Assembly: GCA_029973955.1 (NCBI GenBank)
Contig: JARKQJ010000005.1
Coordinates: 50,638-114,637, forward strand
DNA length: 64,000 nt
Direction of reading: 5' to 3'
From: Paludibaculum sp.
GTDB taxonomy: Bacteria > Acidobacteriota > Terriglobia > Bryobacterales > Bryobacteraceae
Made by a program: the position numbers and the translations under genes. Every line of letters starts with the position of its first letter. Position 1 is the stretch's first letter. This document shows, piece by piece, positions 42,971-51,518 of the stretch. The notes under the pieces were generated by a model, which was given only the letters and a program-made list of their open reading frames with translations, did not search any database and was not told the origin of the DNA.

Positions 42971-44482
42971 ATGTCGTCTTGGCCCACATTTCGGCTGGTC
43001 GCGGTAGTCTTGTGCACATTCGCCGCCCTCCCGATCCCGGCGCAACAGCAGCAACAGACCGGTGCATTGGATGCGTCGCCGTCGCTGTTCTCCGTAATGG
43101 CGGCGATCAACGCCGCCGGCTATGACGACGGAGCCGCGTCTCCGAATGCCCATCCGCTGCGGGCTGAGATGAAAAGGTGGGTGGCCCAGAGAAAGCCGGC
43201 GTCCCTCGCTGCGATCCGCGAGTTCTTCCTGGCCCACCGGGCGATGAACCCCGGAGCGGAGTTGAGCCAGTATGTGACCTTCGCGCTCAGCGTGGAAGGC
43301 CCGCCGGATTTCAAACCGAAGTTCCAGGCCAACCAGATGCCGCCGGAAGCCTCTGCCCTGGAGGGGTTTGGGGAGCTGATGAAGCGATTCCACCAGGAAG
43401 CGGAGATCGACGAAGCGTTCCGCCGTGCGCAGCCTGCTTTCGAGCAGATCATCGAACGTTACCACCGCCCGGTTGTGGAAGCCGTCCTGGAATCCAACGC
43501 TTATCTGCGCAATCCCACTTCCGGCATGCGGGGCCGCCGGTTTCAGGTGTTCCTCGAACTGCTGGCCGCCCCGAACTACGTTCTGCCGCGGTCACTGCGG
43601 GATGAGTATTTCGTGGTGGTCACTCCTTCTCCGGAGCCGCGCATCCGGGACATCCGCCATGCTTACCTGGACTACCTGATCGATCCGCTGGCGATTCGAA
43701 ATGGGCCGGCACTGGAGAAGAAAAAGTCGCTGGGAGAGCTGGCCCAGGCCTCTCCGCTGCTGGGCGACGATTACCGGATCGACTTCGTGCGGCTGGCCGG
43801 CATGTCCACGGTGTATGCGGTGGAGGCGAGGCTGGAGCGCGGCGAAGGGCCGAAGCTGGTGGAGCAGATGATGAGCGAGGGGTTTATTCTCACCGCTTAC
43901 TTTTACGAGGCAATGGCCGGGTATGAGAAGCAGGAGCAGTCGTTCCGGCTTTACTACCCGTCGATCGTGGAAGGCATCGACATTGCGAAGGAAGACAAGC
44001 GGATCGCCCAGGTGCGCTTTGCGAGTGAAAGGGCGGTGAGGAAGGTCCAGGTGGCGGCGCCGGCGCACGCGCCGGAGCCGGTGGGTGTGGAGTTGGCCGT
44101 AGCGAAGGCCGAGGAATTGTATGCCAAGCGCGATCTGGAGGGAGCCGCCGCCGGGTTCCGGGCAGCTCTCCAGCAGGAAGCGCAGAAGCCCGTGCATGCG
44201 AAGGCGCTGTTCGGACTGGCACGCATTGCAGCTCTGGAGAAGAAACCGGAGCTGAGCCAGCAACTGTTTGAGCGGACTTTGGAGATGGATCCGGAGCCGT
44301 TTGAGCGGGGGTGGGCGAACGTATACCTGGCGCGGCTGGCAAAAGCCGCGCAGGAAATGGAGTCGGCGGCGAAGTATTACCGCGCGGCCCTGGCAGTGGC
44401 CGGCGCCAGCGAGGGAGTGCTGAATGCCGCCAAATCCGAGCTGGCCGGATTGCCGGCGGCTCCCCCCAAGCAGGATCCCTGA
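42971..44482 (+). CDS. Secreted TPR-containing protein of unknown function
   Basis: A 503-residue exported protein. The signal peptide (FRLVAVVLCTFAALPIPA) ends before a Gln run. The middle (about 40-370) is a helical domain I do not recognise, with EFFLAHRAMNPGAELSQYV and RSLRDEYFVVVTPSPEPRI. From about 380 there are TPR-like repeats (AEELYAKRDLEGAAAGFRAA, ALFGLARIAALEKKPELSQQ). It lies in a plus-strand run between the deacetylase and another TPR gene. No catalytic motif is evident. Confidence 0.75.
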   Translation: MSSWPTFRLVAVVLCTFAALPIPAQQQQQTGALDASPSLFSVMAAINAAGYDDGAASPNAHPLRAEMKRWVAQRKPASLAAIREFFLAHRAMNPGAELSQYVTFALSVEGPPDFKPKFQANQMPPEASALEGFGELMKRFHQEAEIDEAFRRAQPAFEQIIERYHRPVVEAVLESNAYLRNPTSGMRGRRFQVFLELLAAPNYVLPRSLRDEYFVVVTPSPEPRIRDIRHAYLDYLIDPLAIRNGPALEKKKSLGELAQASPLLGDDYRIDFVRLAGMSTVYAVEARLERGEGPKLVEQMMSEGFILTAYFYEAMAGYEKQEQSFRLYYPSIVEGIDIAKEDKRIAQVRFASERAVRKVQVAAPAHAPEPVGVELAVAKAEELYAKRDLEGAAAGFRAALQQEAQKPVHAKALFGLARIAALEKKPELSQQLFERTLEMDPEPFERGWANVYLARLAKAAQEMESAAKYYRAALAVAGASEGVLNAAKSELAGLPAAPPKQDP

Positions 44483-44508
44483 AGTACACTCACACTGAGG
44501 TTTGAACC

Positions 44509-45285
44509 ATGATGAGCTCGTTTTTGAAGAAGACACTGGTGGCGGCCGCCCTGGGCGCCAGCCTCCTGACGGCGCAAACCGCCAACACGAAGCAACCGAA
44601 GCCCAAAGGCCCGAAGGAGTTGGAAGCCATCCAGGCGTTGTTCAATGCGCAGGATCCCGATACCCGCATCGCGGCCGCCAACAATCTGGTGACCAAGTTC
44701 TCCGACACCGAATTCAAGGCGACCGCCTTCTATGTGGCGGCGTTCTCGGCGCAGCAGAAGGGCGACACCGAAAACGTGATCATCTATGGCGAAAAGGCGT
44801 TGGAAGCCGATCCGAAGTTCTACGCCGCGCAGATCATGATCGCGCAATCCCTGGCGCTCCGCACCAAGGAGTTCGATCTCGACAAGGAAGAGAAGCTGGG
44901 CCGCTCGGAGAAGCTGGCCAAGGAAGCGATCGGCCTCATCGCCACCGCGCCCAAACCCCGTCCTGACATTGCGGACGAGCAGTGGGAAGCCGCCAAGAAG
45001 GACTTCACTGCCCAGGCGCAGGAAGCCATCGGCCTGTGCGCGATCGTTCGCAAGAATAACGCCGTTTGCATCGAGGCGCTCACCGCGGCCGTGACCGGCT
45101 CGATGCAGCCCGACCCGTCCACGATGGTCCGCCTGGCGAGCTGCCAGATCAAGGCCAGCAAGTTCGACGACGCCATCGCCATGCTCGATAAAGCGTTGGC
45201 CGACCCGAACTCCGCACCCCAGGTGAAGGCCGCCGCCACCCAGCTCAAGCTGGACGCGAACAAGGGCAAGGCCGCTCAGAAGTAG
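44509..45285 (+). CDS. Secreted TPR-like protein
   Basis: A 258-residue exported protein with signal peptide FLKKTLVAAALGASLLTAQ and helical repeats (AFYVAAFSAQQKGDTENVII, ALEADPKFYAAQIMIAQSLA, DDAIAMLDKALADPNSAP) that read as degenerate TPRs. GAGG lies 8 bases before the ATG. It follows the larger TPR gene by 26 bp and precedes rnc by 7 bp. Probably a periplasmic scaffold; its role is unknown. Confidence 0.75.
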   Translation: MMSSFLKKTLVAAALGASLLTAQTANTKQPKPKGPKELEAIQALFNAQDPDTRIAAANNLVTKFSDTEFKATAFYVAAFSAQQKGDTENVIIYGEKALEADPKFYAAQIMIAQSLALRTKEFDLDKEEKLGRSEKLAKEAIGLIATAPKPRPDIADEQWEAAKKDFTAQAQEAIGLCAIVRKNNAVCIEALTAAVTGSMQPDPSTMVRLASCQIKASKFDDAIAMLDKALADPNSAPQVKAAATQLKLDANKGKAAQK

Positions 45286-45292
45286 ACGTCCC

Positions 45293-46072
45293 ATGCATGT
45301 ACCGCTTGAGGAGTTGGAGGGCCGGCTCGGTTACAGCTTCCGGGACCGGTCTCTCCTCATCCGGGCACTGACGCACGCATCGCTGGCGGCGGACCGGCAG
45401 GCCGCCGCCAATTCTGAAGGGCCGGCCGGGGATAACGAGCAACTGGAGTTTGTCGGCGATGCCGTGCTCGGTTTTCTGGCTTCCGAATTCGTCTTTCGTC
45501 TATCGCCCGAGTCCTCCGAAGGCGACCTCTCCCGCCTCAAAGCACACCTGGTGAATGCGGCACGGCTGCACGAAACTGCGCTCGAACTCGATTTGGGGAG
45601 CCATCTGCGGCTGGGCAAGGGAGAAGAGTTGAGCGGTGGTAGGACGAAGAAGGCCCTGCTTGCCGACGCAGTGGAGGCGATTCTCGCCGCCATCTACCTG
45701 GACGGCGGAAAGGAAACCGGGCTGGAGGCCTGCCGGTCTTTCCTGACACGGTATGTGTGGAACTCCATCGCGTTGGAGGACCTCTCCCAGCCCGTCATCC
45801 CGATCGATTCCAAGAGCGCGCTGCAGGAGTTGGCGCAGGCGCACGGCCTGCCGGTGCCGCGCTACGCCATCGTCAGCGAGAGCGGGCCGGAACACGCCAA
45901 GCGATTCACAATCGAAGCGCGCGTCGGCAAGAGCCATGCCGCGCAAGCGGAAGGAAGCTCCAAAAAGACCGCCTCCCAGGAAGCGGCGCGGATCCTGCTG
46001 GCCCGGCTGCGGGAGCAGCTGGAGAAGCCCGCGGATTCCGGCGAGACCGAAGCGGCTCAGATCGCCGGCTAG
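45293..46072 (+). CDS. rnc: Ribonuclease III
   Basis: A 259-residue double-strand-specific endoribonuclease for rRNA and mRNA processing. The catalytic signature NEQLEFVGDAVLGFLASEF (normally NERLEFLGDAVL) is followed by KKALLADAVEAILAAIYLDGG, which holds the second metal site. A C-terminal double-stranded RNA-binding domain runs from about residue 165 (DSKSALQELAQAHGLP, then KKTASQEAARILL). The end overlaps the convergent motB stop in a shared CTAG. Confidence 0.95.
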   Translation: MHVPLEELEGRLGYSFRDRSLLIRALTHASLAADRQAAANSEGPAGDNEQLEFVGDAVLGFLASEFVFRLSPESSEGDLSRLKAHLVNAARLHETALELDLGSHLRLGKGEELSGGRTKKALLADAVEAILAAIYLDGGKETGLEACRSFLTRYVWNSIALEDLSQPVIPIDSKSALQELAQAHGLPVPRYAIVSESGPEHAKRFTIEARVGKSHAAQAEGSSKKTASQEAARILLARLREQLEKPADSGETEAAQIAG

Positions 46073-46815
46073 GGTTGCGCCGGCTGATCCTGCGCGCCTT
46101 CCTCGTTCAACACCACGATATCGACGCGGCGGTTGCGCGCCCGGCCTTCGGGCGTGTCGTTGGACGCCACCGGTGCGGTCTCGGCGAAGCCGGCGATGGC
46201 CATTCTCTTGCGAGGGATGTTGAAGCGGGTCTCGAACAACTCCAGCATGGCTATGCCCCGGGCGGCGGAGAGGTCCCAGTTGGAGCGGAAGCGTGGGTTG
46301 TGGATGGGGATAGAGTCCGTGTGGCCCTCGAGGCGGATGGGGTGGGGCTGCCCTCTGATCTCGTTCGCGATGACTTCGAGGATGGGGAGCGAGGTGGGCT
46401 CGAAGACATCGCCGCCGGAAGGGAAGAAGGTGGCCTCTCGCAGGCTGATGACCAGGCCGCGCTTCTCCATGCGGACCTCCAGTCGTCCGGCGTCGATCTC
46501 CTTCTTCAGTGTTTCCTGCAACTGGCGTAGCGAGGGCAGTAGTTCGTAGCCCTTGCCCACGGGGGGGGCGGCTATTTCGGAAGCCCGGGGCGAGGAAGGC
46601 GGCGGGTTCTTGAGCAGCCGAGTCAGGGCATGGGTGATGCGGCCCTCGGCCATCGCCTCGCGGAACGCCTCTGAGATGCGGGCCGCCTGCGCCTTGTCCG
46701 TTTGCGAGTGGGCGTACATCATCACGAAGAAAGCAAACAGCAGGGTGATGAAGTCGGCATACGACACCAGCCATCTTTCATGGTTTGAGTGCGCGGGTTT
46801 TGAGCGTCTTGCCAT
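46069..46815 (-). CDS. motB: Flagellar motor protein MotB
   Basis: A 248-residue stator protein. A basic N-terminus (MARRSKPAHSNHERWLVSYADF) leads to one transmembrane helix with the proton-carrying Asp 21 in YADFITLLFAFFVMMYA. A linker and an OmpA-like peptidoglycan-binding domain follow (about 120-240), with RLEGHTDSIPIHNPRF and GRARNRRVDIVV. The start is 4 bp after the motA stop. It anchors the MotA ring to the cell wall and couples ion flow to rotation. Confidence 0.93.
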   Translation of the reverse strand: MARRSKPAHSNHERWLVSYADFITLLFAFFVMMYAHSQTDKAQAARISEAFREAMAEGRITHALTRLLKNPPPSSPRASEIAAPPVGKGYELLPSLRQLQETLKKEIDAGRLEVRMEKRGLVISLREATFFPSGGDVFEPTSLPILEVIANEIRGQPHPIRLEGHTDSIPIHNPRFRSNWDLSAARGIAMLELFETRFNIPRKRMAIAGFAETAPVASNDTPEGRARNRRVDIVVLNEEGAQDQPAQP

Positions 46816-46819
46816 GGGA

Positions 46820-47632
46820 TCAGGCCGCGGTCCGCCGGGATTCCGGCACCGCGGCGGCCTTCTGCCGCGCCGGTTCGTGCGCAACGTAGACTTCGAGCTT
46901 GAGGCGGATCATCTTCGGGTTCATGCCCTCCACCAGGCCGGAGATTCCTTCCAGAATCAGCTCCTGCCGTTGGCGCTCCAGGGCGGCCCGAAATCGGATC
47001 TTGTGCGCCATGGGCAGGAAGAGGATGTTGGCGGTGCCCACGCCGTAGATGGTGGCAACGAAGGCGGCAGCGATGCCTGTGCCCACCTTTTCCATGTCTT
47101 TCAGATCACCCATGACGATGATGAGGCCCAGTACGGCGCCGATGATCCCGATAGTGGGCGCGAAACCACCGGCGCAATCAAAGACCTTGGCCTCGGCCTC
47201 GCCGCGCGCCTCTTCGGTATCCATGGCGAGTTCCAGCACCCCTCGAATCTCCTGCAGGTCCACGCCGTCCACGGCCAGCATCAGGCTCTTGCGCAGGAAG
47301 GGGTCCGCCAGATCCGAGGCTTCCTGTTCCAGCGAAACGATCCCATTCTTCCGGGCCCGGGTGGCAAAACCCACCAACGATTCGATGAGCTGGGGCTTGT
47401 CGTCTTCCGCCTCCATGATCAATCCGCGCGCGCGTGAAAAGGCGCGCAGCACCAGGCTGGCGGGGTTCGCCACGAGTGTTGCCCCCAGGCACCCTCCCAG
47501 GACGATGATGGCGGCGGATTCACCGATCAGTCCCTGCGGCTTGCCGTGCTCCAGAAGATAACCACCAAGAATGCCGGCGGCTGCCAGAATCAGTCCGCCG
47601 ATCGTGCCAAAGTCCAGTTTGCGTTTCTGCAT
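46820..47632 (-). CDS. motA: Flagellar motor protein MotA
   Basis: A 270-residue inner-membrane stator subunit. Four hydrophobic segments are present in the MotA pattern: LDFGTIGGLILAAAGILGGY, AIIVLGGCLGATLVA, then a cytoplasmic loop with charged residues, then PTIGIIGAVLGLIIVMGD and AFVATIYGVGTANILFLPMA. The long cytoplasmic loop would contact FliG. It stands between flbD (39-bp gap) and motB (4-bp gap). Confidence 0.95.
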   Translation of the reverse strand: MQKRKLDFGTIGGLILAAAGILGGYLLEHGKPQGLIGESAAIIVLGGCLGATLVANPASLVLRAFSRARGLIMEAEDDKPQLIESLVGFATRARKNGIVSLEQEASDLADPFLRKSLMLAVDGVDLQEIRGVLELAMDTEEARGEAEAKVFDCAGGFAPTIGIIGAVLGLIIVMGDLKDMEKVGTGIAAAFVATIYGVGTANILFLPMAHKIRFRAALERQRQELILEGISGLVEGMNPKMIRLKLEVYVAHEPARQKAAAVPESRRTAA

Positions 47633-47671
47633 GGGTTTTGAGAGATTTTGCCGAACACTCCTCGCATCGGC

Positions 47672-47917
47672 TCATTCAGCTTCATCGAGAATCGAGGGAG
47701 TGGCCAGTACCGGCTCCAAATCACCGCCGCCTGGCAGGGGCAGAATCCGCCTTCGAAAATCCACCACCCTTCGCACCACCTCTTCCGCGCTCTCCAGTGT
47801 CATTACCTTCCCTCCATCCACCAGCGAAATCACCGTATCGGGCGTAGCTTCCACGAATTCGATGAGATCGCTATTGAGGTAGAAAGAAGTGTGATTGATG
47901 CGTGTCAGCCGGATCAT
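47672..47917 (-). CDS. flbD: FlbD-family flagellar protein
   Basis: A small 81-residue protein. It starts at ATG 47917 and opens MIRLTRINHTSFYLNSDLIE, the signature of the short FlbD/SwrD family (IxLTRLNGxxFxLNxxLIE), then TPDTVISLVDGGKVMTLESA. SwrD-type proteins sit beside motAB and raise stator torque; they are unrelated to the Caulobacter FlbD regulator. It is the first gene of flbD-motA-motB and lies 32 bases downstream of a FliA-like -10 element. Confidence 0.85.
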   Translation of the reverse strand: MIRLTRINHTSFYLNSDLIEFVEATPDTVISLVDGGKVMTLESAEEVVRRVVDFRRRILPLPGGGDLEPVLATPSILDEAE

Positions 47918-47948
47918 GACCTGTACCTCGCGTGGATTCTCGTTTCTC

Positions 47949-47956
47949 TCATCGGC
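47949..47956 (-). promoter_or_regulatory. FliA (sigma28)-like -10 element of flbD-motAB
   Basis: On the minus strand GCCGATGA matches the sigma28 -10 consensus GCCGATAA at seven of eight positions. It lies 32 bases before the flbD start. The -35 (TAAA) expected 15 bases upstream is not matched (TCAT), so the promoter is tentative. Confidence 0.4.
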
Positions 47957-48030
47957 CTCAACGCTCGTGGGATGATGGAAATTGTTGTGGCGGCCCCGGG
48001 GGAGTGCATAGAGGTAAACTATTGAATCGT

Positions 48031-49113
48031 ATGAATTCGTTCGTCGTGCTATCGCTAGCCCTGCTGGCGCTTTCGGGATTGGGACTGGCTCGCGAGCAGG
48101 AGCCGGCAGATCCGGACCAATCCAGGGCTGAGTTCTCCCGGGCCTTGAAGGATTGGGACCAGACGGACGCCAACCTGGTGCGCGATGCCTACCGCCTGCC
48201 GGTAGCCGACGCGCTGTCGAGAGTCGATCTGGCGGAGCAGAAGAGATCTCGCCTGGATGAGGCGCGCCGCCAGTACTCGGCATCGTTTCTGAAGACGAAC
48301 CAGGCTCAAGCCGCCGCGTTGAAAGCCGGGGGGCTGAGCGCGGATGCAATCCGGGGAGTGCAGCGGCAGGTTCTCGAGGACGTGCGGGTGGGTTTGGACG
48401 CGCTGGCTGTGCAGGCCCGCCGGGTTTCCCTCAGCGACCGGGCCAGAAGCGAAGAACTGCAGGTGAGCCGCACGCAACTGGAAGGATTGCGGGCCGCCGT
48501 GGACCGCCACGCCGCCCAACTGGCGGCCGACGAGACTCCGGCGGGCATTGAACGGGCCCGCGCCGCCACCCTGAGCGACGTGATGCAGATCGAGATTGCC
48601 GCGGGCCGCTCCGATCCTACCGACTGGAAGAAGAGCTACGCGCAGTTGCGGGACGACATCCGCCAGCGCGGCAGTTCCAGGCCTGCCGCAGAGACGGAAT
48701 CCACCGCCGCGGCATCTTCAGGCGTCCAGCTCATGCTGCCCACCCTGGCCGGCATCTGGGCTTACTCCAACCCGGATGCGCAGAAGAAGAACGGGGTCTA
48801 CCAATGGAAAGTGGCCCGCCTGGAGATCACGCAGAAGGGCGACAGCGTGGAGGGCAGCTACATCTGCCGCCTCGCGGTTCCGGAGGGTGAGAAGCACAAT
48901 CCCGAAGTGAAGCTGAGTTTCCGCGGGAGGATCGTCAGCGAAGTCATGAAGTTCGACCTGCAGCCCCCGCTGAAAGGCTGGTTTCGAATTCTGAAGAACT
49001 CCGCCGCCGAACTCACCATCAGCTATTACATCTCCAATCCCCGCCAGGCCGGCATCAGCTTTGGCGAGATCCCCGATAACGATCCGCAAACCCTGCTGCG
49101 TCAGGCGCAGTAG
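48031..49113 (+). CDS. Secreted coiled-coil protein of unknown function
   Basis: A 360-residue protein starting at ATG 48031 with signal peptide FVVLSLALLALSGLGLA. Residues about 30-215 are rich in Ala, Arg, Glu and Gln and look like a long helical or coiled-coil region (VQRQVLEDVRVGLDALAVQA). A C-terminal beta-rich domain of about 130 residues begins near LAGIWAYSNPDAQKKNGVYQ and contains GSYICRLAVPEGEKHNPEVK. No family is recognised. It faces away from flbD-motAB and precedes the GT-C-like gene by 11 bp. Confidence 0.72.
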   Translation: MNSFVVLSLALLALSGLGLAREQEPADPDQSRAEFSRALKDWDQTDANLVRDAYRLPVADALSRVDLAEQKRSRLDEARRQYSASFLKTNQAQAAALKAGGLSADAIRGVQRQVLEDVRVGLDALAVQARRVSLSDRARSEELQVSRTQLEGLRAAVDRHAAQLAADETPAGIERARAATLSDVMQIEIAAGRSDPTDWKKSYAQLRDDIRQRGSSRPAAETESTAAASSGVQLMLPTLAGIWAYSNPDAQKKNGVYQWKVARLEITQKGDSVEGSYICRLAVPEGEKHNPEVKLSFRGRIVSEVMKFDLQPPLKGWFRILKNSAAELTISYYISNPRQAGISFGEIPDNDPQTLLRQAQ

Positions 49114-49124
49114 CGGAGTATGCC

Positions 49125-51503
49125 GTGGCTGCGCGCCGAGGGGCTGCCTGGACGCTGTTGATTGGCGCGTGGCTGCTGTGCCTCTATGGCTTGACCAGCA
49201 CAGCCATCTACCTCCAACCGATCTGGGCGCCGGAGGGACTCCGCCGCTTCCTCCTCTTTGCCGCCGGCTACGCCGCGGTCTGCGTGCCGCTGATCTGGCT
49301 GGCCCCGGGCCGGTTCTGGCAAGCCGCCGCCGGAGTTGCGGCGCTCTATGCCGCACTGGCCGTGGGTCCCATCGCGGTCGTGGCGCTCGCGGTGCTGGCA
49401 CTGGCCTGCCTCGCACTCGGATTCCTGATCACCGGCGCCATCCGGCCGGAAGGAGCCGTGCTTGGCCTTGCCGTAATGGTGGGGGCGGTGATGTTCTTGG
49501 CCGCATGGCCTGTGCACTACCGGGCGCTCTATTGGATCGCCGCCGCCGCACTGGCGGGCCTCGGAATCCGGCAGCTCAGGCTGACGCCGCGCGCCCCAGC
49601 CTGGCAGCCCGGACGGATGGAGTCTGCCTGCTTGGCCGCGCTGGCATTTCCGCTGGCATGCCATTTCCTGGTCTCGCTGCAGCCGGAGACGAGTACCGAC
49701 GGCCTCGCCATGCACGCCGTCATCGCGTCCCGCATGGCATGGCGGCACCTCTGGCAGTTCGACCCCACGGAGTTCGCCTGGGCCGTGATGCCCATGGGCG
49801 GCGACTGGGCATGGTCCATTGCCTGGCAATTGGGCGGTGAGGCCTGCGCGCGCCTGCTGAACGTGTCCGTGCTGGGCGCCATCGCCTGGATGCTCTACCG
49901 CTGGCTGAAGCAGAGACTGCCGGTCTGGATCGCCGCAGGGGTGGCGGCGGCGTGGCTGGCGACACCCCTGGTCCAACTCGTCACCGGCTCATTGTTCGTG
50001 GAGAACGTGGTGGCCGTGTTGCTGCTGGCTGCCTGGCGGCTGTTGGGCGAGGAGGACGCCCGCTGCCTTCTCGCCGGTTGTTTCCTCTGCGGGCTGGCGA
50101 TGGCATCCAAGTTTGGAGCACTGGCCTTCGCCGTCCCGCTGCTCGTGTTTTCACTTCCGTATCGCAATAAAAGACTGGCCGCCGCCGGGCTCGCCCTGGC
50201 ACTGGCTGTGGGCTCAGTGCCATATCTGAACGCCTGGTGGCGCACCGGGAATCCACTGTTCCCGTTCTTCAACGCGCACTTCCGCTCGCCCTTCTTCCCG
50301 CTGGAGAACTTCCGCGATGCCCGTTTTGACAGCCGGCCCGGATGGAGCGCATTGTACGATCTCACCTTCCACAGCAGCCGCTTTCTGGAGGGCCAGGATG
50401 GCAGCGCCGGCGTATTCCTCTTCCTAGTGCTGCCCGCTGGCCTGGTGCTGGCGTTCCGCCGCCGCCCGGGCCGGTCGGGCGTGGCCCTCGCCACGGGACT
50501 GGCGGGCGCGATCCTCACACTTGCCGGCCAGGCCAACCTGCGCTACCTCTATGCGGCAATGCCACTGTGCCTGGCAGGCTTGGGCGCCGCGCCCGAGGAG
50601 TTCGCTTCCGGCGGCAGCGTGGGGGCGGCGATCGGGGTCAGCGCCTGGGCCGCCTTCGTGCTGAACCTCAGCCTGCTGCCGGCCGCCAGTTGGTACCACA
50701 AGGACTTTGTCCGCAACCTGGCGCTCCAGCCATCCATTCGCACCGCCGCACTGGAACGGGGCGCGCCGGAGCGCCCCCTGGTGTGGTGGCTGAACGAGCA
50801 CGCGCCCGGCGCCCGCGCCGCCTGGCTCGAAGGCAATTCCATTGGAGATTTCCAGGGGCGCCCATTTACCAACTCCTGGCATTGCCAAGCCTTCCAGCAG
50901 CGCCTGCGGAACGCGCGTTCCGAAGACGACATGGCGGCTCTCATGCGGGAGTTGCGCATTCAATACGTGCTGGTGCCCGCCCCCGAAGGCCCACGCCCCA
51001 TCACGAACGTCCACACGGACGCCTTTTGCGCCCGCTACACAATACCAGTGCGGCAGTTCGGCGGTATGGAGTTGCGCCTGGTAGAAGCGGGCTCCGCGGC
51101 CGCTCCGCTTGGGGCCCCACCCGCCGCGGCCCCGGGCGGCCACGATGAACTCTCCTCCTCCACACGCTTCCGCGGCGCCTGGACCCGCGACCTGCAATTC
51201 CAGCAGGCCTTCCGCGGCACGCTGGTGTACACAAACGATCCCTCCGCCTGGGCTGAAATCCGCTTTGAAGGAAAGACCATCCGCCTGATCTATACGGCAG
51301 CGGCCAACCGCTGCCGCGCGGCCGTTTTCCTCGATGGAACCCCCGCCGGCGGCTTCGACCAGCACTCTTCCGAAACACGCTGGCAGTCCGAGAGTCCAGG
51401 CTTCCCGGCCCCGGCTTCCGGTATCCATACGCTGCGTTTGAGTTTCGCCGCGCCCGCCGCCGCCGGCTGTTATCTGGATCTCGACGGCTTCCGTGTGGAG
51501 TGA
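49125..51503 (+). CDS. GT-C-type membrane glycosyltransferase-like protein with C-terminal beta-sandwich
   Basis: A 792-residue multi-pass protein with about 12-13 hydrophobic helices (about 8-500), then a soluble C-terminal half. The first periplasmic loop after the helices has PETSTDGLAMHAVIASRM, in the place where GT-C enzymes use an Asp for the lipid-linked sugar donor, and TGNPLFPFFN is a common GT-C motif. The last ~110 residues (from about 675) form a beta-sandwich reminiscent of carbohydrate-binding domains (VYTNDPSAWAEIRFEGKTIR). The start is GTG 49125, with GGAG 7 bases upstream. It may extend a surface glycan; the substrate is unknown. Confidence 0.7.
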   Translation: MAARRGAAWTLLIGAWLLCLYGLTSTAIYLQPIWAPEGLRRFLLFAAGYAAVCVPLIWLAPGRFWQAAAGVAALYAALAVGPIAVVALAVLALACLALGFLITGAIRPEGAVLGLAVMVGAVMFLAAWPVHYRALYWIAAAALAGLGIRQLRLTPRAPAWQPGRMESACLAALAFPLACHFLVSLQPETSTDGLAMHAVIASRMAWRHLWQFDPTEFAWAVMPMGGDWAWSIAWQLGGEACARLLNVSVLGAIAWMLYRWLKQRLPVWIAAGVAAAWLATPLVQLVTGSLFVENVVAVLLLAAWRLLGEEDARCLLAGCFLCGLAMASKFGALAFAVPLLVFSLPYRNKRLAAAGLALALAVGSVPYLNAWWRTGNPLFPFFNAHFRSPFFPLENFRDARFDSRPGWSALYDLTFHSSRFLEGQDGSAGVFLFLVLPAGLVLAFRRRPGRSGVALATGLAGAILTLAGQANLRYLYAAMPLCLAGLGAAPEEFASGGSVGAAIGVSAWAAFVLNLSLLPAASWYHKDFVRNLALQPSIRTAALERGAPERPLVWWLNEHAPGARAAWLEGNSIGDFQGRPFTNSWHCQAFQQRLRNARSEDDMAALMRELRIQYVLVPAPEGPRPITNVHTDAFCARYTIPVRQFGGMELRLVEAGSAAAPLGAPPAAAPGGHDELSSSTRFRGAWTRDLQFQQAFRGTLVYTNDPSAWAEIRFEGKTIRLIYTAAANRCRAAVFLDGTPAGGFDQHSSETRWQSESPGFPAPASGIHTLRLSFAAPAAAGCYLDLDGFRVE

Positions 51504-51506
51504 CGC

Positions 51507-51512
51507 TACCAT
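51507..51512 (+). promoter_or_regulatory. -10-like element six bases before argD
   Basis: TACCAT at 51507-51512 is followed by six bases and the ATG at 51519, the same spacing as at 5725 and 17566. The gap from the previous gene is only 15 bp and shows no good ribosome site. Confidence 0.35.
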
Positions 51513-51518
51513 AGAAAG

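Noticed and set aside
47672..48349. A 225-residue version of the flbD frame starting at 48349
   Set aside because: The first 144 residues overlap the oppositely oriented gene at 48031 and lack motifs; the FlbD family begins at MIRLTRIN (47917).
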